A stretch of DNA of 64,000 nt from Trichomonas vaginalis G3 (taxonomy: Eukaryota > Parabasalia > Trichomonadida > Trichomonadidae): the NCBI RefSeq assembly GCF_026262505.1, contig NW_026529251.1, positions 92,933 through 156,932 of the forward strand. Reading direction: 5' to 3'. A program made the translations under genes and the position numbers. This document shows positions 35,529 through 47,330 of the stretch, in pieces (within the stretch, counting starts at the first letter, position 1; each line of letters opens with the position of its first letter). Under the pieces are notes generated by a model. The model was given only the letters and a program-made list of their open reading frames with translations, did no database searches and was not told the origin of the DNA.

Positions 35529-38500
35529 AATGCCACGTAAGCTACGTAAGAATATACGTAAGAGGAAGGAGCATTGAAACATCCAATAGTAAAACTGACA
35601 CCACAACAACAGTTGCAACAACAAATGATGAATGACCCCACTATGTTGCAACAAATGTCAAGCAACCCTATGCTTTTAAACCGAGTTATTGGTGCACAGA
35701 GTGGAGGTTTAAGAGCGGCACTTTTAGCGAAAATGGCAGGTTATGGTGGAGCTGCAGACGGAACAGCTTATAACCCTCAAAGTCAAATGAATTTGAGTTC
35801 ACTCAAAAATCAAATAACAGATGTCAAAAAGTCAAACATAGACATACAGAAACAAATAAGTGAAAATGAAAAGAAACTAGAATACGACAGACACACAAAG
35901 AAACTCAATGAGTTAAACGTAGAGAAAAAGAAGAAAGAAGAACAACTGAAAGAACTAAGTACAGAGGAATATGCGAAAAAAGTGTCAGAAAAAGCAGCAG
36001 AAGTAGCAAAAATGGAACAAGATGTTATAAATTTGAAAAACCATACTACTCAATATAAAGTACTGAAAGATGAAGAGATAAAACAAAAAGCCCTGAAGAC
36101 ATATATGGATAGCGATGAGTATAAAAAAGAAGTTGAAGCAAATGTAAAGGCAGAAAAACTTTTACAGTTGCAAAACCAAACCGTACAGTATGAAAACTTA
36201 GCACAAGAAAGTAAAAATAACGACGCAGCCATGCAAAAGGCAATGAAAAGCGCAGAATATATAAAAGCTAATAATGACTGGTTAGATGCCCAAGCCAACG
36301 CTAAAGCAGCCCAACTTATAGGGTCAATAAGGACAAAAATACAAGCGGATGAAGACAGTTCAAATGAAGCTTTAATGAATGCCGACTTTAAGAATGCCTT
36401 CGAAGCTCTTCATAGTAAGGTGAAACTAGTGAACGACTTCTCATCTGGAAAGAAACTGAAGTCTGAAGGTTTCGACAAAGAGTTAAGAGAAGTAGCACAA
36501 AATATGACGAAAATAACAGATGCAGCAACGAGACAGGCAGTTCAAAGTGCCTATGACGCCGTTAGAGCAACTGTTGTGGAAAGTCAAGAAAAAGAGTTAC
36601 AACAGACCAAAACAGACCTAGTAAATGCTTTCTTAAGAACGAAAAGTCAGGTAGGACATTATGCTGCAGATGGAACATATGTGCCAGCTGGTGGAACTTA
36701 TATACCAGCTGGTGGAACTTATATACTAGCTAGTGGAACTTATATACCACCAAACCCTCCAAGAGAAGCACCTGCACCAGGACTACCTAGAACATTTACA
36801 TCGTCACATGGACACAGACGCAGGCATGCACCAAAACCAACACAACAACCAACAGTTCAAAATCCAGCACAACAACAACAACCAACAATTCAAAATCCAG
36901 CACAACAACCACCTCCACAACCAGCACAACAACCAGCACAACAACCAGCACAACAACCAACAGTTCAAAATCCTGCACAGCAACAACCACAAACAGAGCA
37001 AGGACATAAAAGAAGTAGAGAACAAGGAAACCAAGAATTCTTAAAAATGCTTAAAGAAAAGTGTGGTTTCCCAGATACTGTTGACTTTAGTGACAGATAT
37101 AAAGAAGCTATTAGAAAGTTCAAGGAAGGAAATACTGACCCGAACCTATTTAGCTTTATGGCTCAGCACCAAATTAGATATAATCTCAAACCTGGAAAAT
37201 ACAAGCTCGCTAAGGGATATGATTTAATAGCATATCATCCAAATGACATGACTGAATTTACTCCGAGATATTTGATGTCAGAGCTAAATGATGATTCAAC
37301 TTTCGTCATGAAACGCGTAAAAAATAGAGACGGAACGAAAGAAGAAAGGCTTATGAATGCGGATGACGTAGATAGGGAAATTGTTGAAAACGGTCTCGGA
37401 ATATATGAAATGCCAGCAGATGAGGTACAAGAAACTCAACAGGAAGAAGTTCAGATACAACCAGACATGGAAGAAATAGTTCAGCAACAACAGCTAGAAG
37501 AGCCTGAAGGAAACGAACAAGTCCCTCCTTTGGAAACTAACTTCACAGAACTAGATGAAGATTTGGAACAGCCGAAAAATCTTGACCCTCAACAAGAGTA
37601 TGCGGAGAATATGGAATCTTTCCAAGAGTCTAAGAAAAATTCGGCTGACATAGTAGAAGAATATCGAAAAATGTTCGCCGACATACAAAAGACTCCAACA
37701 TCAGATGAAAATATTCAGCAAAGAATGGAAGTACTGAAAGAAAATGTACGCAAATACAATAACCCTTTTTACTTACGAGCATATAACGTTCAATCTTTGG
37801 ATGAACTCGGTGAAAATAAAAGGTTAAATTTCAACAAAACATATAGAAATGAAACATTGTTTAAAGTTCATTCAGAACCTAACCAATATGGAAACAAACC
37901 TACTTTTGTTTCTGCAGACGATGGAACTACAATGAGATGGGGTCATAAAGCTAATCCGGATAGGTGGTTCATAAACTTACAACCTCAATTCCAAGAAGTT
38001 GTAGACGCAATGGAAGCGAATGGTGAACGAGATATAGCTGGTATTTTCAGCGCGGCTTTAATGCCATTGAAAGATATGAAAGATGCAGATATTTTGAACC
38101 AGTATGAAATGAACATGGCTGATGGAAATATAACACCTGACGTTCTAGAACATTTATCTCAAAGAACTACACAGAACCATAGAGATGGTATATTTGGTGA
38201 AGAGTTTAGAAAGAAAGTTAGGGAGAGAGAAGGAAGAGAACCTAATTGTACATGACCTTGCAAACGAAAGTTTGCAAAATGTCATAAAAACTTACTTTGC
38301 AAACAATGAACAGAGAAGGGATGAATATTTAAGAAACTCAAATGGACAGTACCAGATGAAATGTTAGTATTGAAAAACATGTTCCTTGACAAAATAAAAC
38401 CAACTACAGAAATAAATGACGCAAGACTGGAACATTGGGTAAAAGCTTTCCCATTCACAAAAGATATTATTGGTTACATGGAAAGAAAACCAGAATGGCT

Positions 38501-38823
38501 ACAAAAACATATATTTGGAAACGAGCATATTCCATATGGACAAGCTCTGTTTGAAGAGCTTGAACCGGAAACTCAGGAAAGAGTCATGCAAACAATACGC
38601 GAAGACTCAAATACAAACTATGACAAAATCTTTCTAGGATATATAGGTTACCTGAGATGGGCGACCAGAGCCCAAAAGGCAAAAAGGACATGGGAAATTT
38701 ACAACATACTAGGTGAACATGAGGCAAAGATGCAAAAACTCAGTCAGGAAGAAAGTAAAGCTTGGTCCACGTGGGTTTCTATTATGACATATAAATCCAA
38801 CTATTCTATATTTTTACTCATAT
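35529..38823 (+). pseudogene. very large virion-like protein with PQ repeats
   Basis: Starts MPRKLRKNIRKRK. Most of it is one open stretch of 893 codons (35574-38255) with the following layout: Gln/Met/Gly-rich (to ~70), coiled coil (~75-210), Ala-rich helix, GGTYIPAGGTYI repeats (~365-385), Pro/Gln block (~415-470), charged folded region with YDLIAYHPNDM (~545), a Gln/Glu-rich linker (~630-670) and a conserved tail with RWGHKANPDRWF. The last part, to 38823, has KAFPFTKDIIGYMERKPEW. Broken, about three interruptions. Confidence 0.65.
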
Positions 38824-38826
38824 GAA

Positions 38827-40423
38827 ATGTACGCCGCTCAGAATATAACGCCAACAGTTTTGGATGCTATGAATGGAAATGTTTCCGAATGGTATAACGA
38901 ATGCGACAATGCCATTAGAAGGTCAGAAATAGTTCCTGGAACTTACGAATATACAACTGCTGTTTCTTATGGAAACGTAGGTGAGTTTGGAGAAGGTTCT
39001 TCAACAACAGTAGATATTGCTTGCGACAGGTTTCATATAATTTCTATTGACAACTCTTTCTTATACGTGGAACAAGACATTGAAATAAAACCTTCTGCCA
39101 AGTTGTCTGACAAGAAAGGTTGCAATGGAATTTTCTATGTCGGATACCAATATGCTCCAGAAGTTTTCATGGGATATAAGATATATTCTAACTCTGACTT
39201 AGTTCAAACAGTAACATGGGCAAACTATGAATGGTTCGCTTTGAGAAACTCAGTACAACCACAAGCTAGAGAACAAACAGACCAGTATGCAACTATTGAG
39301 AAAATAAGAAGACTTGACCCTAACGTTCCAGGAGTTTATGTTAACCTTTCTGGACAAACTGCAGCAGCAGTAACCAAAGTAAAACTGAAACTTAGAGTTC
39401 CTTTGTCATCTTTCCTCATCTTCAGGTTTTTAAGATACTTGCCAAACTGGGCAGGAAAAATTTCTATCGAACTTACTCCAAGCAAAAATAACTTAGTCAT
39501 TGCACCAACACAAGACCCATTCACTCTTACGACTAAAGGTGGAGCAGTTCATTCGACTTTTGCAAAGACAAAGTTGACTTAGACTTTGGTTTCTCAAACC
39601 TCAACACTGAAGTAAACTATTATTTCAATGCTGCTGGAACTGCTTGGGACCCAGTTAAGTTCACATGCGAAAAATTTGAATGCAAGAGAATAGAAAGCAG
39701 ACTTGCAGTCTATATGTTGGACCCAGATATTTCAAATGCTTTAGCTGCCAAATATATTGCAGTTCCACTTATGTTCCCTATACACCAAATATCTGTCAAA
39801 GACTTTGCAGGTGAAGTTGGAAACCAAAGTGCTGACCCAGGTGCAAGAACAGATATTGCTTTAACAACTGCAATGAAACATGCAGATACTATGTTTGTAC
39901 TGTTCAGACGAACTATAAATGACTATTCTTGTTCTACAACCCTGGTATTAAATATCATATAAACATAGATGGCAAATATTATCCAAGAGAAGAATATTCT
40001 ACAGTTGAGGATATGAGGTCATACAACTTGACATTAGATGCTATGAACTTTAACAACAACTTCACAACAACCATTAACCCTGAAATGCAAAGTTCTATTA
40101 TGCCATATGTGAAAGTATGGACTCATACAGGAGGTCAAAAAACTCAATATACAAATGGAGACCGTTCAAACTTTTGGCTTGGCATTCCATTTGCTGACTC
40201 AGAAGACTTTATGGGTGGTATTTCAACTGTTGGTACAGTTCAAATACAATATACTGGTGACAGAGACGGTCCAGATGAATTGAAAGCAAAGAAGTTTACA
40301 AAACCAATAGCACTTTTCACGGAAGATGCTCTTTTGAAGATTCGTTCGATGAAACCTGCTGGGGCTCCTCAGATTGGCATAACGACAGCTTCCATCGAGC
40401 AGATTTTGGCAGCAGGTCAGTAA
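38827..40423 (+). pseudogene. major capsid protein-like (double jelly-roll)
   Basis: Begins MYAAQNITPTVLDAMNGN. The first 251 codons are open and rich in beta-forming residues (RFHIISIDNSFLYVEQDIEI, GCNGIFYVGYQYAPEVFMGY, KVKLKLRVPLSSFLIF); later segments include SRLAVYMLDPDIS and WYNECDN. Total ~530 codons equals typical Polinton capsid length. Broken, about three interruptions. The assignment is by size, beta content and gene order. Confidence 0.55.
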
Positions 40424-40734
40424 GTTGTTCTTGAACTGACTTCTCTCCGTCAAATATTGACAGTACGCCAGTTTTGACATAATATTGTATTATAAACTTA
40501 CCTTTAGAAATATCGGTCAGTTTTGTTGTTATATTTTTGTCTGCTTCAAGAACTTTCACCATTTCGTTATACCAACTTTCTTTGCTTTATGAAAATATTT
40601 TGGTTCAGCAAAGACTGCTATTCTATAACATTTTCCATTGTTTGTGTAAAGAACTATTCTGTCAATGTATTTGTATTGTTTGTGTGTGTAAACTTTGTTT
40701 TGCTTCAATTCGAAGAGATACTCAATACGTCCAT
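40424..40734 (-). pseudogene. ~105-residue Maverick protein, broken
   Basis: Convergent with the capsid gene and divergent from the 100-residue gene. Segments VLYTNNGKCYRIAVFAEPKY and FIIQYYVKTGVLSIFDGEKS are readable. No family recognised. About two interruptions. Confidence 0.45.
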
Positions 40735-40752
40735 CTTTTTATTCTAAGTAAA

Positions 40753-41055
40753 ATGTCATTTCCGAAAAATAGAAGCGTAAGTGTTTCAAAAGGTTTAATG
40801 GCGGTGGCAGATGTGAAGTTAAATTCACCAACTCAAACAAACAGTCAAAGTGTTGTTGTCAATGTCAAAGAAAGAGATGTTGAAGTGGGGAAACCATACG
40901 AAGACGAAGATGGTATAACAATTGTTCCTGTAAAAGAACCAACATATCCTGAAGTTAGCAGAGACTTAAGTTCTGTTGCAGATATTCGAAACGACTACCA
41001 ACAACTTAAAGACAAACTTAAAACTCAGGAGAAGATTTGTCAAGCTTTGGTATAA
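40753..41055 (+). CDS. 100-residue Maverick protein
   Basis: MSFPKNRSVSVSKGLMAVADV..., with an acidic YEDEDGITIVPVKEPTYPEV middle and a helical end. The frame is open. Its stop overlaps the next start (TAATG), implying coordinated expression. Unrecognised. Confidence 0.6.
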   Translation: MSFPKNRSVSVSKGLMAVADVKLNSPTQTNSQSVVVNVKERDVEVGKPYEDEDGITIVPVKEPTYPEVSRDLSSVADIRNDYQQLKDKLKTQEKICQALV

Positions 41056-41330
41056 TGTTAAACTTGGTCGAACACAACCCTGTAAAAGTGAACTCATATG
41101 TCATTGCACCTCATGAAGTTTTGAAAGAACTATTGAAACTTTTGACAGAGGCAGACGATATAAACATCAAAGAAATAGAACCCGACATTAGTTGCTGTGG
41201 TGTTTCATATAATGTCATTGACAAGATATACGTTATGAAAGGAGGTGAAACGTTGAACTTAAAATATAGTTTCCCAGACGTCATAAAAATATTTGACGAC
41301 CACAACATTTCATTAAAATTTATTTGCTAA
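41055..41330 (+). CDS. 91-residue Maverick protein
   Basis: Starts within TAATG of the upstream stop. Helical N-terminus (VLKELLKLLTEADDINIKEI) and a beta C-terminus with a Cys-Cys-Gly-Val motif. Unrecognised; open frame. The next gene follows five bases later. Confidence 0.6.
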   Translation: MLNLVEHNPVKVNSYVIAPHEVLKELLKLLTEADDINIKEIEPDISCCGVSYNVIDKIYVMKGGETLNLKYSFPDVIKIFDDHNISLKFIC

Positions 41331-41334
41331 GTAA

Positions 41335-42125
41335 ATGGCAGAAGACATAATGGTTTATACTATTACGACTAAAAACCCTGAGTCATATAATTCTATAACA
41401 ACAAACTTACAAAGTCCTCAAGGACGATATTGTAAACTAACCTTAAACACAATGACGACTAAAGCCTGTTTTGCTCTTTTGACACCAGAAGACTTTATTG
41501 TTGTGAATGGTAAAAAATACTCCTTTGAAGATACTTACTCAGATATACCACCAACAGGTTTTGTTGACTTATTTAATACTTTAAGGACGGATGTAACATG
41601 TGCTGCAACTAGAGCAGGTTTCATTATGTTTGGATGTCCGACTGAGTTTACTATAAACGATATGAGCTATAATACAAAACTTATTTCTGGTTTTTACTAC
41701 CAACAGTTTCCTATAACAGGAAAAGGTGTCATACAAGGAATGTCTATTCCATTGACTTAAGCACACCATCTTATATATTGTTTCAAACTTAGGTTCAAAG
41801 TGTTATTCGAATGTCGACAGAAACTATTATGACCAAAAGATACTTATGCGTATAAACAACACTTTCTCTGCTGGTTTGCCTATTGTTCATTCGAATGCAG
41901 AATTTTCAGCTTAGTGAAACTCAAACACTTTGCAAATAACTTACATTAGTTGACGCAAACTTTGTTCCTGTAAAACTTTTATGTCCTATGTATTTGTCAA
42001 TGACGGCAGAAAGTTTCGAATTGGAAGATGCAACTGGTGAAAGTATTGTATTACAAGAACAACTTCAACAACAAATAGCTCAAGAACAACAAATGCAACA
42101 AATGGAACAACAAAGTCAAGAATAA
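41335..42125 (+). pseudogene. penton/minor capsid-like protein
   Basis: First 141 codons open (MAEDIMVYTITTKNPESYNS...), beta-rich with TRAGFIMFGCPTEFTI and ISGFYYQQFPITGKG; the Gln-rich tail (LQQQIAQEQQMQQ) is at the end. Size and position suit the Polinton penton protein. Broken, about two interruptions. Confidence 0.5.
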
Positions 42126-42153
42126 AAAAAATATTTTTTTTATTTTTATAAAA

Positions 42154-43381
42154 ATGTACAGAATAGATGTTTCAGATTTTTATGACTTCCAAGCATTCAG
42201 AAATATGTGTCCATTTAGAGACTATAACAAAGCAGTCGAGAATTTGAAACGTTTAGTCATTTATGTTGACTCTGCCCCAGAATGTTATGTCATGAAAGAA
42301 TGGGATGTTGTCTTTAACAAACCAAGAGCAACAATAGTTCTGAACAAGAATGTAGACAGAAACTTAAGAAAATAAAAGTCGTACAAGTTGGCATGAAGAT
42401 GTTAGATGCTTGGGATATCTTATTGTCAAAGTTAGAAGATTTTTCAGTTCGAGGTATAAAGTTCTATACACCTTCTCCAAACTTCTATTCTATCTTCACT
42501 GGATATAAATACGAACAAGTAGAATGGAAAGAAAATATTATAGAAGCTTGGTTAGACCATGTCAAAGAAATTATATGCAATGGAAACGAAAGGTTATGAG
42601 TATATCTTATGTTGGTTTGCAAACATCTTACAACATCCAAGTGCTAAAAATGAAACTGCTCTCATTATAATTGGAAAACAAGGAACTGGTAAGAACACAT
42701 TCTTTACAGATATCTTATGCAAACTGTTAGAAGGTTATTCGAACCGAATATGACAAACTTAGAAAACATCTGCGGTAAATTTAACTCTTCAATAGAGAAT
42801 ATGAAACTTATAGTTTGCAATGAACTTCAAAGTATAGATACAACAAAAGTTTTGAACTCAGATGCTTTGAAGAGTCTTATAACAGACAAAGTTGGAGTTG
42901 TTGAAAGAAAGTATAAAGACCAAAGAGTTTGTGAAAATGTTGCAAACTTCATTATGGTTTCAAACAATACTGTTCCGATGAAGTTAGAAAGTTCTGACAG
43001 AAGATATGTAGTTGTCAGAACGTCAGATTCTCATATGCAAGATACAGAATATTTTGACGACTTAGCAGAAACTTTGACATCTGACTTTTACAACCACTTG
43101 TTCTCATATTTCATGACATTAGATATTTCTAAGTTCAATCCAAGACAAATTCCACATACCGAAGAGAGACAAACATTGTTAGAAGCAAACAAGAGTGTAT
43201 ATGAACTGTTCATAGATGAAACTGACTTTGTGTTTAGATGAAAGGTCATTGTACGATTCGATAAACAATATTGTCAAGAATATGGTTATATGGCAGCTCT
43301 AAACGAACATTCTTGGCAAATGTCAAAAGTCTTTTAGATGTTCAGAATGGTGTATATACAAAGAAAAATTTTTCTGAGTAA
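42154..43381 (+). pseudogene. SF3-type helicase (D5-like), broken
   Basis: Same parts as the B copy: N-terminal YDFQAFRNMCPFRDYNKAV, Walker A GKQGTGKNTFF, Walker B-like LIVCNELQS, a sensor region with SSDRRYVVVRT, and a C-terminal winged-helix-like part. Broken, about four interruptions. Confidence 0.7.
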
Positions 43382-43416
43382 ATTTTAAAAAAATATTTTT
43401 TTATCCGATAGAAAAG

Positions 43417-43831
43417 ATGACGAAATTCATCTCAGTAAATAAGTACATGACAGAAGTCAAAGATAAGTAGCCCATTCGCATATTTGAATGTTTACTTCTA
43501 CCATTTTGAAAAGTCTACATTTGACAAAGTTTGGAACATCGAACCAGTTAAGTTTGCTATTGTTAAAAAAGTGGTGCAAATTTGAAGACTTAGACATAGA
43601 AGGTTTGTTAGCAGTCAAAGAAAATTTTGACAGAAGGTTCTCAAACCTTAAAGAAGGCAAAGCATACAAACTTGTTATACCTTATGAACCAAAGAAAGCA
43701 GACGACTATGAATATTATGAGTCTAAGATAGTTGAAGTTCAAGGTAAATTGGGTAAAAAGATTTTAGAGTCTAAGCCAGTGTTTGCCCTAAAGAGGAAGA
43801 GAACATTGACATTGACCCAGAAATGTTCTAA
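43417..43831 (+). pseudogene. 139-residue Maverick protein, broken copy
   Basis: Counterpart of 23558-23977, with the same leader. Readable LKEGKAYKLVIPYEPKKADD. About two or three interruptions. Confidence 0.5.
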
Positions 43832-43850
43832 AAATAAAATTTTATTTTTA

Positions 43851-44298
43851 CATGTCAAATTTCTTTTTCTCTGGAACTGGTTCAGGTTCTTTCTTCTCTT
43901 CTACTTTCTTTTCTCTTTCTTTCTCTTTCTTCTTCTTTTCTGGTGGAGTTATGTCAAATTTGGCGCAACCATATTTATGTAAAAGTTCTTTGTCCTTTAA
44001 TAGCTCTTCTATTCTGTTTTCTATTTCATCTTCAAGAACAGCGCATGTGTCTTCTTTGCATTCTAAGAACTTTTGTTGGACTTCATCTTTCCAATCGGCG
44101 TCATCTCTGTCAACAAGTCTGTCATTGACAAATTTTAAGACTGCTCTTTGTAATGTTTTATGGTTCTTGTCATATTCCCAGAAACAGAACTTTAGAACAA
44201 ATTCACCTTTCTTGTTTACACTATGTAAGATTTTATGGTCGACAGATGTTTTGAGTCAAAAGTTTGTCTCGAATATAGATAGCGAAATCGCTAGACAT
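43851..44298 (-). pseudogene. 153-residue Lys/Glu-tail protein, broken copy
   Basis: Counterpart of 23080-23541; the start at 44298 and divergent arrangement with the ATPase are retained. The charged tail is shorter than in B. Broken. Confidence 0.5.
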
Positions 44299-44334
44299 TT
44301 TCTAAAAGATAAAAATTTTAATTTTTCTAAAAAT

Positions 44335-45202
44335 ATGTTAGAAAAAAAGTTTGCTGACATTGACAAGAAATTTGAGAATGTTTTAAAAGAACAAGAGGAA
44401 GTTAGAAAATGCTCAGATAAAGCCTATACATGACAAGTTCTTATTTGCTCAGAATGGTATAACAGGTCTAATCGCACCACCTGGGTCGGGTAAGACTTTC
44501 ACTTATCTTAAAATGGCTGCACAACAACAAGAACTAGATGAGAAGAACCCATTCTATGAGTTAGTTGTTATTTGTAGTACTTCTGGTCAATTTGACCAAA
44601 CCGTCAATTCGTTCAAAGATATTATAAAGAAGTCTAAGTTAGTATGTATAAAGGATACTGAGTTGTTAGATTGGATAAAGAAGTACCAAAGAAGAGTTTT
44701 GAAGTACAATGCTATAAATGAGTATATAAATTCTAAGTTTAAAGACCCAAATGAGGAAATGCAGAGAATATTAGAGAAGAAACACTTCAGAAACAAACAG
44801 AAAGAGATAGAATACATTTCGAAGAAATTGCAATCTTACGATTGGAAACTACCCTCATAGATGTCTTCTTATCTTAGATGACTTTGCTTCTCATCCTTGT
44901 TAAAGAACAGAGAAAAGATATGTGTCGAATTCTTAAGAAGCTCAGACACTTTAACATCTCAGTCGTAATATGTGTACAGACAGCAAAGAGTTTAAGTAAG
45001 GATGTTAAAAGAATACTTACTGACATTATACTTTTCCCCGGATTGTCCGAAGACGATTTCATGGAACTTATGAAAGAGTCCATGGCAGGTAAGTTTACAG
45101 ACATGAACTATGGGAGAAGTACAAGTCATACAAGACCCTCATACTTCTTTCAGAATTCATATCTACGCAAACAAAGTTCAAATTGTAAAAAGTCAAGCTT
45201 GA
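44335..45202 (+). pseudogene. packaging ATPase (A32-like), broken copy
   Basis: Counterpart of 22168-23043. Walker A (APPGSGKT) is encoded at about 44475-44500, and the following segment FYELVVICSTSGQFDQTVNS is readable. Broken, about three interruptions. The 3' end passes into remnants of a KilA-N-type gene region (TTTTGGCGACCAGGGTTTTT at 45213), similar to 21030-21060 of B. Confidence 0.7.
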
Positions 45203-45328
45203 AAAATAAAGAGTTTTGGCGACCAGGGTTTTTTCACTACTCGCTGTTCTTCTCTCGGTTTTCCGAGGGAAGCAAGCATATGAGGAAATTCATGAAATTT
45301 CATACGGAATTCAGCAAAAATAATGTTT

Positions 45329-45376
45329 ATGTTAGAATGTTAGATCTAACATGTTTTCTAACATGTTTTCTAACAT
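45329..45376. repeat. 48-bp iteron box, C copy 1 (GTTAGA type)
   Basis: ATGTTAGA twice, TCTAACAT, then two GTTTTCTAACAT units: 8-8-8-12-12, 48 bp. The flank beginning GAATTCAGCAA and ending AATGTTT is the same as before the AGGTGA-type box at 18487. Confidence 0.9.
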
Positions 45377-45382
45377 AACTAT

Positions 45383-46322
45383 TTACAAGCGTTTTACATG
45401 GTATATGTTGCGATGGTTCATGACTCTAAACAATTTCGTAGCTTCTATTTCTTCTGTCAGTATGTCAAAAGTTTTAACGATACCGAAAGTTTCTTTATAC
45501 TTCTTCTTGACGTCAGATAGAAGGAAATCGTCAGCAGTTGGATAGTTTTTGTTCAGAAATTCTAACATGTTCATTTTATCTTCTGCTGGTTTTTCTGCTT
45601 CTTTCTTTAAATCTGCATAGTCGTTTCGCATACGTTCTATCTCTTTGACGGAGTAGTTATATTTCCTCATTGCTGCTTTACATTTTGAACATTGCGGATT
45701 CATTTTTGCGTTATATTCTGAAACCTTACCTGCTAAAACAACTAAGGCGTCAATGGTTTTCTTCATCTCGAACATAGCGGGTCTTATTTGTTCGTTCCAT
45801 ACCTTACCCCTACTATCTTTATCTCTTATTTCCCAAACACATTTTGCAACTAATGAAACAAAGTTGTCGTAGGTCTTAAATTCTTCGGATTTGTAAAGGT
45901 CAGAGATGTTCTTATATACCATGTCGCAATCTTTGTCCATAACCTTATGGTTGCAATGAAAACCAAGGAATTCATAATTTACCTTTCGTATGAACTTCTT
46001 TATTTCTACTGAGTCAGTTGCTTTGACTTCTATTCGTCAAATTCGGGAATGGTTAGTTTTTGTTGTTGGATTTCAGGCAATTTGGGTAAATGGTCAATAA
46101 TGTCCTGCATTTCATAAAGATACTGTTCATTGTTTCATTCTGTGCGGTACAGTCTAAATTACTTGTTAACAATTCCTGCTTTATCTTCTGGATTTTTGTT
46201 TCGAAAGTATATGAAGAAGGAATGAAGTTTTTCATCTCTACTAACATAGATGTTGGATTCATAACTAACGAGTTTGGTGCTGTAGTTGTTTGAACTGTTG
46301 TTGTGCCGATTGTTGAAATCAT
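45383..46322 (-). pseudogene. 313-residue coiled-coil protein, broken copy
   Basis: Counterpart of 18612-19553 and very similar to it (MISTIGTTTVQTTTAPNS start, CSKCKAAMRKY, SVKEIERMRNDYADLKKEAE). Flanked on both sides by GTTAGA-type iteron boxes. Broken, about two interruptions. Confidence 0.65.
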
Positions 46323-46643
46323 GTCTTTTATACAAAATAAAAAAAATAAATAAAATAAAAAATAAAACTAATTTTATTTTTTATTTCGGGAAAATTCATG
46401 AAAATTCAAGAGTTTTAGACCATGTTAGAAAACGTGTTAGAAAACATGTTAGATCTAACATTCTAACATAAATTATATTTTTGGTGTAAATTTCATGAAA
46501 ATTCAAGAGTTTTAGACCATGTTAGAAAACGTGTTAGAAAACATGTTAGATCTAACATTCTAACATAAACATTATTTTTGCTGAATTCAGCAACAAAATT
46601 CAAATTGTAAAAAGTCAAGCTTGAAAAATGTAAGTGTTTAGTC
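46323..46643. repeat. promoter region with two GTTAGA iteron boxes
   Basis: Boxes at 46422-46469 and 46519-46566 (12-12-8-8-8 each) separated by ~50 bases. Between and beside them lie GAAAATTCATGAAAATTCAAG, also found next to the B boxes, and the palindrome TTGCTGAATTCAGCAA at about 46578-46593. The repeated promoter TATACAAAATAAAAAAAAT precedes the 313-residue gene. Confidence 0.85.
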
Positions 46644-46823
46644 TTAGTAAGATGGTAGCTTCTTAAAGCAAATACCATTGCTGAGTTTTATGTACGTGAA
46701 GAGAAGTACAATGAATTCAATTACGAGTACAATTGCAATGACAACTAAGGCAACTATTTTTGTCTTTTGCCAGCAAGGGTACTTCTTCTCTTCCAATGGT
46801 TCGGCAGAACTATACTCACTCAT
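46644..46823 (-). CDS. 59-residue single-pass membrane protein
   Basis: MSEYSSAEPLEEKKYPCWQ, then a 24-residue hydrophobic helix (VALVVIAIVLVIEFIVLLF) and a short Lys-containing end. Likely N-out or N-in single-span membrane protein. The start at 46823 is chosen over the longer frame because the upstream four codons overlap the divergent leader. No family recognised. Confidence 0.55.
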   Translation of the reverse strand: MSEYSSAEPLEEKKYPCWQKTKIVALVVIAIVLVIEFIVLLFTYIKLSNGICFKKLPSY

Positions 46824-46866
46824 GAGAAATGCCAAAACGGTTTAATAGAAAAAGTGTTATTTTTTC

Positions 46867-47061
46867 ATGTCCGAAGACTCGAAGGTGCAACACTTCCAAA
46901 ATACCGACGAACTCAGAAGAGCAGCATGGCAGTATGTTCTTGACAACTTCTTTGAGTTCTCCAGGCACACCTTGGAAAATGCTGAAGAACTCCGACATAG
47001 AGAATTTGGAGAAATTGCACTCCAATACTACATTGACAAACAAAGGGTAAACAAAGGGTAA
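46867..47061 (+). CDS. 64-residue helical protein
   Basis: MSEDSKVQHFQNTDELRR... Predicted all-helical, acidic, with balanced codon use and higher GC than neighbours, as are all genes from 46867 to 50080. Unrecognised. Confidence 0.5.
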   Translation: MSEDSKVQHFQNTDELRRAAWQYVLDNFFEFSRHTLENAEELRHREFGEIALQYYIDKQRVNKG

Positions 47062-47101
47062 AATAAGACTAAAAACTTAACGTTTAAAAAGTGACATTTT
47101 T

Positions 47102-47302
47102 ATGAGCTCCGAGTCACCGAGAAAACTTGGTCAGATGTTAGCAGCTTACTTCCCTGAGGAGGATGGAAGCGTTACATACGTAAGGTTCAAAAACAACGAA
47201 CCTGGAATTGCGTACCAAATTCGCAATTACATGACCATGGAAGAGTACGAAAGGTTCCTACAAGAGAAACCAGCTCTAAACAACTCAGAAAAGAAAGAAT
47301 AA
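47102..47302 (+). CDS. 66-residue small protein
   Basis: MSSESPRKLGQMLAAYFPEE..., alpha/beta composition with a basic C-terminal tail. Preceded by TAACGTTTAAAAAGTGACATTTTT, similar to the leader at 48720-48760, suggesting a shared promoter motif (AACGTTTA). Unrecognised. Confidence 0.5.
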   Translation: MSSESPRKLGQMLAAYFPEEDGSVTYVRFKNNEPGIAYQIRNYMTMEEYERFLQEKPALNNSEKKE

Positions 47303-47330
47303 AAAGTTTAACTCGTAATTGTTTATTTTT

